Below are positions 57,066 through 64,000 of a DNA stretch of 64,000 nucleotides, piece by piece. Position 1 is the stretch's first letter, and each line of letters begins with the position of its first letter. This DNA comes from Hyphomicrobium sp. (GTDB lineage Bacteria > Pseudomonadota > Alphaproteobacteria > Rhizobiales > Hyphomicrobiaceae), in NCBI GenBank assembly GCA_030148725.1, contig JASBSU010000057.1, positions 1-64,000 on the forward strand. The letters run 5' to 3'. A program made the translations under genes and the position numbers. Under the pieces are notes generated by a model. That model was not told the origin of the DNA. It saw only the letters and a list, made by a program, of their open reading frames with translations, and did not search any database.

Positions 57066-57710
57066 CTAGCTACGGTCGGCGACGATGCCCGCAATGGTTG
57101 CGCGCAGCTCCTCGATGCCGATGTTCTTTTCGGCTGACGTCTCGAGCACGATCGGGAAGGCAGCGGGGTGCTTGGCGAGCGCCTTTACGGTGGCGGCATG
57201 GACCTCGGCCAGCTCGTGCGGCTTGATCTTGTCCGCCTTGGTCAGAACGACCTGATAAGTGACGGCAGCGTCGTCGAGGATGTCGGCGATCTGCTGGTCG
57301 GTCGGCTTGAGGCCGTGGCGGGCGTCGACCAAGAGGAACACACGGGCGAGTGTGGTGCGGCCGCGCAGATAGTCCATGACCAGCTCGCCCCAGGCCGCAA
57401 CCTTCTCGACCGGGGCCTTCGCGTAGCCGTAGCCCGGCATGTCGACGATGAACAGCGGCTCGCCGGGGCTTTCGAAGTAGTTGAGTTCCTGCGTGCGGCC
57501 CGGTGTGTTCGATGTGCGGGCAAGGCCGCCCTGGCGTACGAGAGCGTTGATGAGGCTCGACTTGCCGACGTTGGAGCGTCCGGCGAAGGCGATCTCGGTG
57601 CGGTCGGCCGGCGGCAGAAACTCCAGCGCTGGGGCGCTTTTCAGTATCTGCCAGCGGCGCTCGAACAGGCGCTCACCGGCCAAGAGCAGCGATTTGTCGA
57701 GCTCGGTCAT
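57066..57710 (-). CDS. engB: Ribosome biogenesis GTPase EngB (YihA/YsxC)
   Basis: 214 residues. G1 is [21 protein letters not shown]2 is [15 protein letters not shown]3 is [17 protein letters not shown] and G4 is [14 protein letters not shown]. It is essential for cell division and large ribosomal subunit assembly in other bacteria. ATG 57710 has GGAGG at 5 nt; the long open frame upstream lies within yidC and is not coding. It follows yidC by 29 nt in the rpmH-rnpA-yidC-engB block. Confidence 0.95.
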   Translation of the reverse strand: MTELDKSLLLAGERLFERRWQILKSAPALEFLPPADRTEIAFAGRSNVGKSSLINALVRQGGLARTSNTPGRTQELNYFESPGEPLFIVDMPGYGYAKAPVEKVAAWGELVMDYLRGRTTLARVFLLVDARHGLKPTDQQIADILDDAAVTYQVVLTKADKIKPHELAEVHAATVKALAKHPAAFPIVLETSAEKNIGIEELRATIAGIVADRS

Positions 57711-57739
57711 CCGGCCTCCGCTGCTGAGGCGATCTCGCC

Positions 57740-59587
57740 TCAGGTGCTCTTGTTGGAATCGCCGGAGCGGCGTCGCTTGATGGCATCCGCGCCGCGTCCC
57801 GCCATGCTCGTGACGGGTTTGAACTGCCGCGACAGGTTCCCCATCAGGTGGATCTCGGCGCCCTGCTTTTTCATGATGTAGTACTGCTGAGCGAGCGAGA
57901 GCGTGTTGCTCCAGGCCCAGTAGATCACGAGGCCGGCGGGGAACGAGGCCAGAAGGAACGTGAAGATCACCGGCATCCAGTTGAACACCTGCTGCTGGAC
58001 TGGATCGGGCTGCTGCGGGTTGAGCTGCATCTGCAGCCACATGGTGATGCCCATGACCAGCGGCCAGACGCCGATGTGCAGGAACTCCGGCACGGCATAG
58101 GGCAGAAGGCCGAACAGATTGAACAGCGACGTCGGGTCGGGCGCGGAGAGATCCTTGATCCAACCAAAGAACGGCGCGTGCCGCATGTCGATGGTGATGT
58201 AGAGGACCTTGTAGAGCGCGAAGAACACGGGGATCTGCAAGAGGATCGGGAGACACCCTGCAACGGGGTTCACCTTCTCGCGCTTGTAGAGCTCCATGAG
58301 CTCCTGCTGTTGCTTGACCTTGTCGTCCTTGTAGCGCTCGCGGAGCTGCTCCATCTGCGGCTGCAGCTTCTTCATCTTGGCCATCGCGCCATACTGCTTG
58401 TTGGCGAGAGGGAAGAAAGCGAGGCGCACCAGAACGGTGAGGATGAGAATCGTCACGCCGAAGTTATGGACGATCGAGTTGATCGCCTCCATGAGGCGGA
58501 ACAGCGGCTTGGTGATGAAGAAGAACCAGCCCCAGTCGATCAGCAGGTCGAACTGCTGGACGCCAGCGTTCTGGTACTGCTGCAGGAGCTGCATCTGCTT
58601 GGCGCCGGCGAAGAGCTGCGAGGTTGCGGTGCCGGTCTCGCCGGGCGCGACGGTGATGGCGTCGCGCATGTAGTCAGCCTGGTAGGACGGCTGATCGCTC
58701 GGCAGCTTCGGCGCCTGCGCCGAGAAAGTGGCGCGGAACTGGGCGGTCTGATCGGGAATGACGGTGGCGGCCCAATACTTCTCGGTGAAGCCGAGCCAGC
58801 CGCCCGTCGCCGGTGCGAACGTGCGGGTGCCTTCTTCCACGGCGCTGGTGTAGCCGGTGCGCTGTTCGCCCTGCGCGCCAATCACGCCGATCAAGCCTTC
58901 GTGGAGGATCCAGTTGTGCTCAAGCTTCGGCGTGCCGTAGCGGTGGACACGCGCATACGGCGCGACTGCGACGGGTGCCGACGACTTGTTCTCGACCTCG
59001 TCGACGAGCTTGAACATGTAGTTGTCGTCGACGGAGATGGTGCGCTTGAAGATGACGCCGGCGCCGTTGTCCCAGGTCAGCGTGACGGGCGTTGCTGGCG
59101 TCAGCGTGCCGCCGCCCTGCCAAAGGGTGTCGCGGTCAGGCACCTTGAGGTTGGAGCCGGCGGCCGGCACCCAGCCGAACTCGGCAAAGTAGGGGTGTGG
59201 GCTATCGTTGGACGCGAGCAGCCGCACGTTCGGGCTCTTGGGGTCGACGGTCTCGTGGTAGCGGACGAGCACAAGATCATCGAAGCGGGCCGAGCGCAGC
59301 GCGATGGAGCCCTTGACGGCCGGCGTGTCGATGGCGATGCGCGGTGACGTCCGGATCGCGTCTTCGCTGGTGCTTTGAGCGGCGGGCACCGGCGCGCCGG
59401 GGGCTGTTGCTGCCGGCGAGGCCGGCTTAGCCGGCTCCTGCTTCTGCGCAAGCTCCTGCTGGGCGCGCTGCTTGGCCTGCTCCTCACGCATCTTGGGGCC
59501 GGCATAGAAGAGCTGCCAGGCCATCAGGACGGCCATCGACAGCACGACGGCAATGAGAAGGTTTCGCTGTTGATCGTTGTCTTTCAT
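57740..59587 (-). CDS. yidC: Membrane protein insertase YidC
   Basis: 615 residues. An N-terminal membrane anchor ([23 protein letters not shown]) is followed by a Gln/Ala/Pro-rich linker, a large periplasmic beta domain (about residues 70-350), and the conserved insertase core: [22 protein letters not shown], the Lys/Gln-rich cytoplasmic loop, [24 protein letters not shown], and the later helices. It inserts membrane proteins with or without SecYEG. The 130-nt gap to rnpA holds no yidD, although yidD sits here in many bacteria. Confidence 0.97.
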   Translation of the reverse strand: MKDNDQQRNLLIAVVLSMAVLMAWQLFYAGPKMREEQAKQRAQQELAQKQEPAKPASPAATAPGAPVPAAQSTSEDAIRTSPRIAIDTPAVKGSIALRSARFDDLVLVRYHETVDPKSPNVRLLASNDSPHPYFAEFGWVPAAGSNLKVPDRDTLWQGGGTLTPATPVTLTWDNGAGVIFKRTISVDDNYMFKLVDEVENKSSAPVAVAPYARVHRYGTPKLEHNWILHEGLIGVIGAQGEQRTGYTSAVEEGTRTFAPATGGWLGFTEKYWAATVIPDQTAQFRATFSAQAPKLPSDQPSYQADYMRDAITVAPGETGTATSQLFAGAKQMQLLQQYQNAGVQQFDLLIDWGWFFFITKPLFRLMEAINSIVHNFGVTILILTVLVRLAFFPLANKQYGAMAKMKKLQPQMEQLRERYKDDKVKQQQELMELYKREKVNPVAGCLPILLQIPVFFALYKVLYITIDMRHAPFFGWIKDLSAPDPTSLFNLFGLLPYAVPEFLHIGVWPLVMGITMWLQMQLNPQQPDPVQQQVFNWMPVIFTFLLASFPAGLVIYWAWSNTLSLAQQYYIMKKQGAEIHLMGNLSRQFKPVTSMAGRGADAIKRRRSGDSNKST

Positions 59588-59717
59588 CGGTGCCTCAGCG
59601 CCGTTCTCCTGCCCGGGTCAGCCGGGGAGCCCATTGCCGTCAGCCGAGGGCCGAGGACCGAGCATTCTTCGGCGCCTGAGGCAATACTCCGAGTGCTTCC
59701 GAACGGAAAGCCGGATG

Positions 59718-60095
59718 TCATGCGTTTTTCGCTCCTCGGCGCTTTTGCCCCGGGGGTTGATGAACGCGGGTAAGTGCTTGATCGAGGTCGGACGCGAGGT
59801 CCGTGAAGGTGCGATCTGCGGCGGCGGAGCGCGCGATCAGCACATAATCGAAGGTCGGAAGCGTGCGCTCGGACGGCAGCTTGGCGGTCAGAGCGCGCAG
59901 GCGCCGCTTGATGCGGTTGCGCGTGACGGCGCCGCCGACCTTTTTGGATACGGTAAACCCGAATCTTGCGCCGGAAGCCTCATCGGCATCGCCGGACCTT
60001 GCCCGCGCCTCAAGGACGAAGCCCGGCGCACTCCAGCGGCGGCCGCCTCTGACCCAAAGAAACTCACTGCGCTTCTTGAGGGTAGCGGGTGCCAC
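59718..60095 (-). CDS. rnpA: Ribonuclease P protein component
   Basis: About 125 residues. TLKKRSEFLWVRGGRRWSAPG is the typical start, and the RNA-binding motif is ARFGFTVSKKVGGAVTRNRIKRRLR. It assists the RNase P RNA in tRNA 5' maturation. The start is probably GTG 60095, preceded by AGGAA; the frame is open to 60158 but without homology. It is 68 nt downstream of rpmH, as expected. Confidence 0.92.
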   Translation of the reverse strand: MAPATLKKRSEFLWVRGGRRWSAPGFVLEARARSGDADEASGARFGFTVSKKVGGAVTRNRIKRRLRALTAKLPSERTLPTFDYVLIARSAAADRTFTDLASDLDQALTRVHQPPGQKRRGAKNA

Positions 60096-60163
60096 TGCGC
60101 AGATTCCTGCCCATAAAGGGCTGCGCTCGGTTGCGGCCGCCAGGGAGGCTGAGCCCACCCCGA

Positions 60164-60298
60164 TCAGGCCGACAGGCGCTTGCGGCCCTTGGCCCGGCGG
60201 CGGTTCAGCACGCGCACGCCGCCCTTGGTCAGCATCCGCTTACGAAAGCCGTGGCGACGCTTGCGGACGAGCCGGCTCGGTTGATAAGTGCGCTTCAC
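60164..60298 (-). CDS. rpmH: 50S ribosomal protein L34
   Basis: 44 residues: [19 protein letters not shown] then [25 protein letters not shown], a near-invariant L34 sequence and length. The start is GTG at 60298 with GGAG 7 nt upstream. It is the first gene of the rpmH-rnpA-yidC-engB block and has a strong sigma-70 promoter about 90 nt upstream. Confidence 0.97.
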   Translation of the reverse strand: MKRTYQPSRLVRKRRHGFRKRMLTKGGVRVLNRRRAKGRKRLSA

Positions 60299-60386
60299 GA
60301 TACAGCTCCAGTGCCCGTCGCGTAAAAAGGCCACCCTCCGACCTGGCGGTCGCCGTCGGCGGGGCCCTGCTTTAAGGATTGGCGGG

Positions 60387-60415
60387 CTTATACGGTCTCG
60401 ACAGCCGCAAGTCAA
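60387..60415 (-). promoter_or_regulatory. Sigma-70 promoter of rpmH-rnpA
   Basis: Minus strand: TTGACT (60415-60410), a 17-nt spacer, then TATAAG (60392-60387). It is a close match to consensus about 90 nt upstream of the rpmH GTG, leaving a leader of about 80 nt. Confidence 0.82.
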
Positions 60416-60548
60416 CGCGCGCCATCGCACGTTTAATCCACGGCCGGACGCGGTCAGAAGGGGTGCGCTCAAGCCCCGGAAATGGCAAATCTCTCCAGTG
60501 ACGCCCGGATGGCGCGGAATCCGGGCATCGAGGGCATGGGGGCACGGT

Positions 60549-62033
60549 ATGGAGCAGGTTAAGGCTACGTCGGAGCTGCAGGAAACGCCTTCCGAGGCCA
60601 CTCCAGAAACGGCCGGCGATGATATAACGGCTGACATCTGCGTCATCGGCGCCAGTCCAGGGGGGCTGGCGGTCGCGACGGCTGCGGCGGCGTTCGGGCG
60701 CAGTGTCGTGCTGGTCGAACAGCAGCAACTGGGCGGCGAGCCGCTGGCGCATGGTCCGGTGGCGCGAAGGGCACTCGCGGCGGTGGGCAATCGCGCGCAC
60801 GCGATGCGGACAGCAGGAGAGCTGAGCATCGCAGGGCGAGAGCCCGAGATCGAGATGCGGTCGATCAATCAGCGCGTCAGCGATGTCGTGCACGATGTCA
60901 CGCCGAACTATCAGGCGGAGCGGTTTGCGGGCCTTGGAATTCGCGTGGTGCATTCCGCCGGGCGCTTCACGAACAAGAAGACGCTCGTTGCCGGCGAGCA
61001 GCGCATTCGCGCGCGGCGGTTCGTCATCGCCACCGGCGCGGTTCCGCTCATCCCAGCCATTCCCGGGCTGAACGCCGTAACGTATCTGACGCCCGAGACG
61101 GTGTTCGCGAGCAACGAGCGTCTGCACAACCTCATCATCATCGGCGGCGACGCGGCGGCGCTGGAGTTGGCGCAGGCCTACAGCCGTCTCGGTTCGCGCG
61201 TCATTGTGCTGTGCGCCGATCGCGTGCTGGCGAACGAGGATCCGGAGCTGACGAAGTTTGTGCTCGACCGGCTCGCCGATGAAGGCGTCGCCGTGCATGA
61301 GGACACGAAGGTCGAGAGCGTCGATGGCGGGCTCGGCCGGGTTCGCGTCAATGTGAGCGTCGGCAGCGAGAAGCATGTGGTCGAGGGCAGCCATCTGCTG
61401 GTGGCCGCAGGGCGCAAGCCGGCGACGGCTGATCTTGGGCTCGATGCGGCGGGCATCCGGCACGATGACAAGGGCATCAAGGTCAATGCCGGCCTCAAGA
61501 CAACCAACCGGCGCGTCTTTGCGCTGGGCGAGGTGGCGGCAGCTCCGGGCGCGCACGCCACCGACTATCAAGCCGGGATCATCGTGCGCCGGGCGTTGCT
61601 GCATGTTCGCGCGCAGCTCGAGGAACGGCTCATTCCGCGCGTTGCATTCACCGATCCGGAGCTTGCCGCGGTGGGGCTTTCGGAGAGGGAAGCTGCCAAG
61701 TCCGCCAAGACGATCAATGTCCTTCGCTGGCCCTACCGGGAGAACGACCGCGCGGTTGCCGAGGGGGCCGTTACGGGGCTCGTCAAGGTGGTGACGAGCC
61801 GGGAGGGTCAGATCCTCGGGGCTGGCATCGTAGGTGCGCGAGCCGGGGACCTCATTGGGATGTGGGCGCTGGCGCTCTCGCAGGGGCTCAACATCAAGGC
61901 CATGACCGAGTGGGTGGCACCCTTCCCGGTGCTCAGCGAAGTCAGTAGCCGTGTCGCGGCAACCTATTATGCGGGAAAGCCTGGAAACCCCACATTACGC
62001 AAGGTTATCGATATACTTGCTAAGCTCGGGTGA
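60549..62033 (+). CDS. FAD-dependent pyridine nucleotide-disulfide oxidoreductase homologue lacking the redox disulfide
   Basis: 494 residues, related to dihydrolipoamide dehydrogenase and MerA in overall layout. An acidic 28-residue leader precedes the FAD motif [20 protein letters not shown]. Where the family has GGTCLNxGCIPSK, this protein reads [17 protein letters not shown] (about residues 60-76), so both cysteines are gone. The NAD-site motif is degraded ([13 protein letters not shown]), and the C-terminal HPHPTLTE equivalent is APFPVLSE, without the catalytic His. It probably binds FAD but cannot use the disulfide mechanism. It is followed after 24 nt by a histidine kinase gene. Confidence 0.85.
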   Translation: MEQVKATSELQETPSEATPETAGDDITADICVIGASPGGLAVATAAAAFGRSVVLVEQQQLGGEPLAHGPVARRALAAVGNRAHAMRTAGELSIAGREPEIEMRSINQRVSDVVHDVTPNYQAERFAGLGIRVVHSAGRFTNKKTLVAGEQRIRARRFVIATGAVPLIPAIPGLNAVTYLTPETVFASNERLHNLIIIGGDAAALELAQAYSRLGSRVIVLCADRVLANEDPELTKFVLDRLADEGVAVHEDTKVESVDGGLGRVRVNVSVGSEKHVVEGSHLLVAAGRKPATADLGLDAAGIRHDDKGIKVNAGLKTTNRRVFALGEVAAAPGAHATDYQAGIIVRRALLHVRAQLEERLIPRVAFTDPELAAVGLSEREAAKSAKTINVLRWPYRENDRAVAEGAVTGLVKVVTSREGQILGAGIVGARAGDLIGMWALALSQGLNIKAMTEWVAPFPVLSEVSSRVAATYYAGKPGNPTLRKVIDILAKLG

Positions 62034-62057
62034 GGTTCCGGGAGTGAAAGGACGCGC

Positions 62058-63635
62058 GTGCTCCGCGACAACAAGAACGAGGTGGCGCACTTAGGCCTCG
62101 CCGCGCGCTGGCGGCGACTGCCAATCTGGGACTGGTTCGCAAGATACCGGCAGAACTGGCGCGACCTCGGCTTGCCCTCAAAGCTCCTGATGCTCACCGC
62201 CAGCTTCGTACTGCTGGCGGAGGTGCTGATTTTCCTGCCGTCGATCTCGACGTTCCGCGTCGACTGGCTGAACGAGCGGTTGACCGCGGCGCAGCTCGCA
62301 ACGCTGGCAGCGGAAGGGTTTCCGGGCGGGGATGTTCCGTCGGGCCTTCGGGCCGAGATGCTGCGCACGGCGCAGGTGAAGGCCATCGCATCGCGCCGGC
62401 AGGGTGTTCGCAGGCTGGTGCTGCCGGTCGATCCGCAGATGACCATCGATGCGCATTACGATCTGAGGCAACGGCCGGAAAGCTGGCTCGAAGGCGTGGG
62501 GCTGAAGCTCGAGCAGATCGGCGATGCCATAGCGGTCTTCTTTGCGCCGGATGGGCGCACCATCAGGGTGCTGGGCGCGATCGGCGACGATCCTGATGAC
62601 CTCGTCGAGATCGTGATGCCCGAGGCGCCTCTCAAGGCCGCGTTGCGCGCCTATGCGCTCAACATCCTCGGCGTGTCGATCGTCATATCGCTGGCTACGG
62701 CGGCGCTCGTCTATTTCGCGCTGAGCCGGCTGCTGGTGCGGCCAATGATGCGCATCACGCATGCGATGGTGCATTTCCGGCAGGATCCGGAAGACCCGGC
62801 GCGGATCATCGTTCCATCGGGGCGGCACGACGAGATCGGAACGGCGGAGCGTGAGCTAGGGGAAATGCAGAAACAGCTCTCGGGCGCGCTGCTGCAGAAG
62901 ACGCGCCTCGCGCAGCTCGGGCTCGCCGTGAGCAAGATCAATCACGACCTGCGCGGGATGCTGGCGAATGCGCAGCTCATCTCGGATCGTTTGACCGTCA
63001 TCCCCGATCCCACCGTTCAGCGGTTCGCGCCGAAGCTCATCGCCTCGCTCGACCGCGCCATCAACTTCTGCAACGACACGCTGCGGTTCGGACGCGCGGA
63101 AGAGGCGGCGCCGCGGCGCGAGCTGATGCTGCTCAAGCCTTTGGCCGAGGAGGTCGGCGAGGCGCTCGGGTTGCCGCGCGAAGATACCATCGACTTCGTA
63201 CTCGACATGGAGGACACGCTGCGCATCGATGCGGACCGTGACCATCTGTTCCGTATCCTTTCGAACCTCGTGCGAAATGCCATCGAGGCCATCGAAGGCG
63301 CGCAGCCGTCGCCGCGGGGCGAAATCCTGATCAAGGCATGGCGCGAGGGACGGCGGGTGCTGGTGGAGGTGCGCGACAACGGTCCGGGCGTCCCGAAGAA
63401 AGCGCGCGATCATCTGTTCGAGGCATTCACCGGCTCGCAGCGCAAGGGTGGCACCGGGCTTGGGCTGGCCATTGCGGCGGAGATCGTGGGCGTGCACGGG
63501 GGGCATGTGCGGCTGCTCGACACAGAGACGGGCGCCGCGTTCCTGATCGAGATCCCGGATCGCGGGGCGCATTCCATTGCGGAAACGGCTGATCTTGGGT
63601 CTGTATCCACGGTCAAATCCGGCGGAGGCGCCTAG
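62058..63635 (+). CDS. Membrane sensor histidine kinase (HAMP)
   Basis: 525 residues. Transmembrane helices lie at about 42-61 and 200-222 and flank a periplasmic sensor of about 140 residues. A HAMP region follows (SRLLVRPMMRITHAMVHFRQD, then an EIGTAERELGEMQKQL coil). The phospho-acceptor is His296 in SKINHDLRGMLANAQLISDRL. The ATPase has N-box NLVRNAIEAIEG, G1 VRDNGPGVP and G2 GGTGLGLAIAAEIVGVHGG. The ATP-binding half is complete. No response regulator gene is adjacent. It starts 24 nt after the flavoprotein gene, so it is probably in one operon with it. The stimulus is unknown. Confidence 0.93.
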   Translation: MLRDNKNEVAHLGLAARWRRLPIWDWFARYRQNWRDLGLPSKLLMLTASFVLLAEVLIFLPSISTFRVDWLNERLTAAQLATLAAEGFPGGDVPSGLRAEMLRTAQVKAIASRRQGVRRLVLPVDPQMTIDAHYDLRQRPESWLEGVGLKLEQIGDAIAVFFAPDGRTIRVLGAIGDDPDDLVEIVMPEAPLKAALRAYALNILGVSIVISLATAALVYFALSRLLVRPMMRITHAMVHFRQDPEDPARIIVPSGRHDEIGTAERELGEMQKQLSGALLQKTRLAQLGLAVSKINHDLRGMLANAQLISDRLTVIPDPTVQRFAPKLIASLDRAINFCNDTLRFGRAEEAAPRRELMLLKPLAEEVGEALGLPREDTIDFVLDMEDTLRIDADRDHLFRILSNLVRNAIEAIEGAQPSPRGEILIKAWREGRRVLVEVRDNGPGVPKKARDHLFEAFTGSQRKGGTGLGLAIAAEIVGVHGGHVRLLDTETGAAFLIEIPDRGAHSIAETADLGSVSTVKSGGGA

Positions 63636-63750
63636 CGGCAGCAAGCCCCTTGCGCGACCGCGGCTGAGCGATTAGTAGTTGCCGCCTTCGGTACGGCATT
63701 TGCTGGCCGACAGTCGTAGGCCCCTGCGAGGCCATAAAAATCGTAGGCAA

Positions 63751-63827
63751 GCGCCCGTAGCTCAGCTGGATAGAGCACCAGACTACGAATCTGGGGGTCA
63801 GAGGTTCGAATCCTTTCGGGCGCGCCA
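63751..63827 (+). tRNA. tRNA-Arg (anticodon ACG)
   Basis: 77 nt. The acceptor stem GCGCCCG (63751-63757) pairs with CGGGCGC (63817-63823). The D-arm is GCTC-AGCTGGATA-GAGC. The anticodon stem CCAGA/TCTGG encloses the loop CTACGAA with anticodon ACG. The T-arm is AGAGG-TTCGAAT-CCTTT, and G plus the encoded CCA closes the 3' end. The 3' 30 nt overlap the end of a recombinase gene on the other strand. Confidence 0.95.
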
Positions 63828-64000
63828 CTCACGAACAAAACTGGGCACTCCAGCCGGAGGCGTACCGCCGGTCATGACGAGCCGTTCCAGAACGCTCTTT
63901 CGCCCGATGATTCGGATTTCGTTGTCGTCCACCTCAACCTGATCAACGATGGACCGAATGTAGGCGCGCCTGAACGAAGTCTCGCCTTCAGCACGTTGCT
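63798..64000 (-). CDS. Serine-recombinase family protein, C-terminal end (rest beyond window)
   Basis: Sixty-six codons plus a TGA at 63800-63798. The visible protein reads FRRAYIRSIVDQVEVDDNEIR, IIGRKSVLERLVMTGGTPPAG, VPSFVREWRARKDSNL. This matches the C-terminal end of large serine recombinases that I recall from alphaproteobacterial genomes (RRAYxRxxVDxVEVDDxEIRIxGxK...FVREWRAR). The last codons (ARKDSNL) are read from the reverse complement of the tRNA-Arg T-arm and acceptor stem. The catalytic domain is outside the window, so activity cannot be judged. Confidence 0.72.
   Translation of the reverse strand, partial: QRAEGETSFRRAYIRSIVDQVEVDDNEIRIIGRKSVLERLVMTGGTPPAGVPSFVREWRARKDSNL

Noticed and set aside
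57848-59347. 499-codon plus-strand frame opposite yidC
   Set aside because: Leu/Arg/Glu-rich shadow of yidC with no domain-like segments.
63613-63942. Several small ORFs on both strands around the tRNA, for example minus-strand products starting MARPKGFEPLTPRF
   Set aside because: They are translations of the tRNA-Arg sequence and its flanks; such antisense-tRNA ORFs are common artefacts. Only the recombinase frame, which continues beyond the tRNA with family-like sequence, was kept.

Overview
This window is a GC-rich chromosomal segment from an alphaproteobacterium. Gene content and order point to Hyphomicrobiales (Rhizobiales), and a methylotroph such as Hyphomicrobium or a relative is a reasonable guess. 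The evidence is the zapE-mdh-sucCDAB-lpdA block, an F1-only atp operon (atpH-A-G-D-C), the rpmH-rnpA-yidC-engB-argB block, the envC-ctpA-rppH group, a mesaconyl-CoA hydratase gene beside a malyl-CoA lyase-family gene, and a tiny free-standing pqqA. The genus is an inference.

Layout. 1-4976: the tail of a SulP transporter, then nhaA and pdxY on the minus strand, then a malyl-CoA/beta-methylmalyl-CoA lyase-family gene with mch (ethylmalonyl-CoA pathway). 5232-14348: succinate dehydrogenase split in two. sdhCDA comes first and sdhB lies about 5.7 kb further on. Between them are an SDR, several small secreted proteins, an orphan pqqA, an Ntn hydrolase, a Nudix hydrolase and an unknown membrane protein. 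14383-18464: a VOC protein, a lysine/alanine-rich H1-like protein, a GNAT acetyltransferase, zapE and a secreted matrixin-like protease. 18687-28396: the TCA block mdh-sucC-sucD-sucA-sucB-(VOC)-lpdA. 28493-34443: a TraB/GumN-like protein, xerC, cbpM-cbpA and priA. 34470-37474: accessory small genes, including a His-rich YqjI-like PadR regulator with palindromic candidate operators.

37826-43550: the F1-ATPase operon, interrupted by an Ohr peroxidase gene (between atpG and atpD) and an 88-residue Cys-pair protein (between atpD and atpC). 43748-47909: two tandem RppH-like genes, ctpA and envC. 48094-52550: a HIG1-domain protein, cobalamin adenosyltransferase, rhomboid protease, etfBA and 3-hydroxybutyryl-CoA dehydrogenase. 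The adenosyltransferase, etfBA and hbd fit with mcl-mch at the left end as parts of C4/C5 acyl-CoA assimilation. 52720-60298: a minus-strand block reading rpmH-rnpA-yidC-engB, then an orphan fdsD-like gene, a plus-strand gene fusing a Clp N-domain to a long Pro-rich linker and a novel-looking C-terminal domain, then argB and a pyrimidine nucleotidase. 60549-63635: a flavoprotein related to dihydrolipoamide dehydrogenase that has lost its redox cysteines, followed by a membrane histidine kinase. 63751-64000: tRNA-Arg(ACG), overlapped on the other strand by the 3' end of a serine-recombinase gene. This looks like the edge of an integrated element.

No CRISPR array, complete insertion sequence or rRNA was seen. 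The best leads for something undescribed are the Clp-N fusion protein, the cysteine-less flavoprotein/kinase pair, the orphan pqqA and orphan fdsD, the two insertions in the ATP synthase operon, and the tRNA/recombinase junction.
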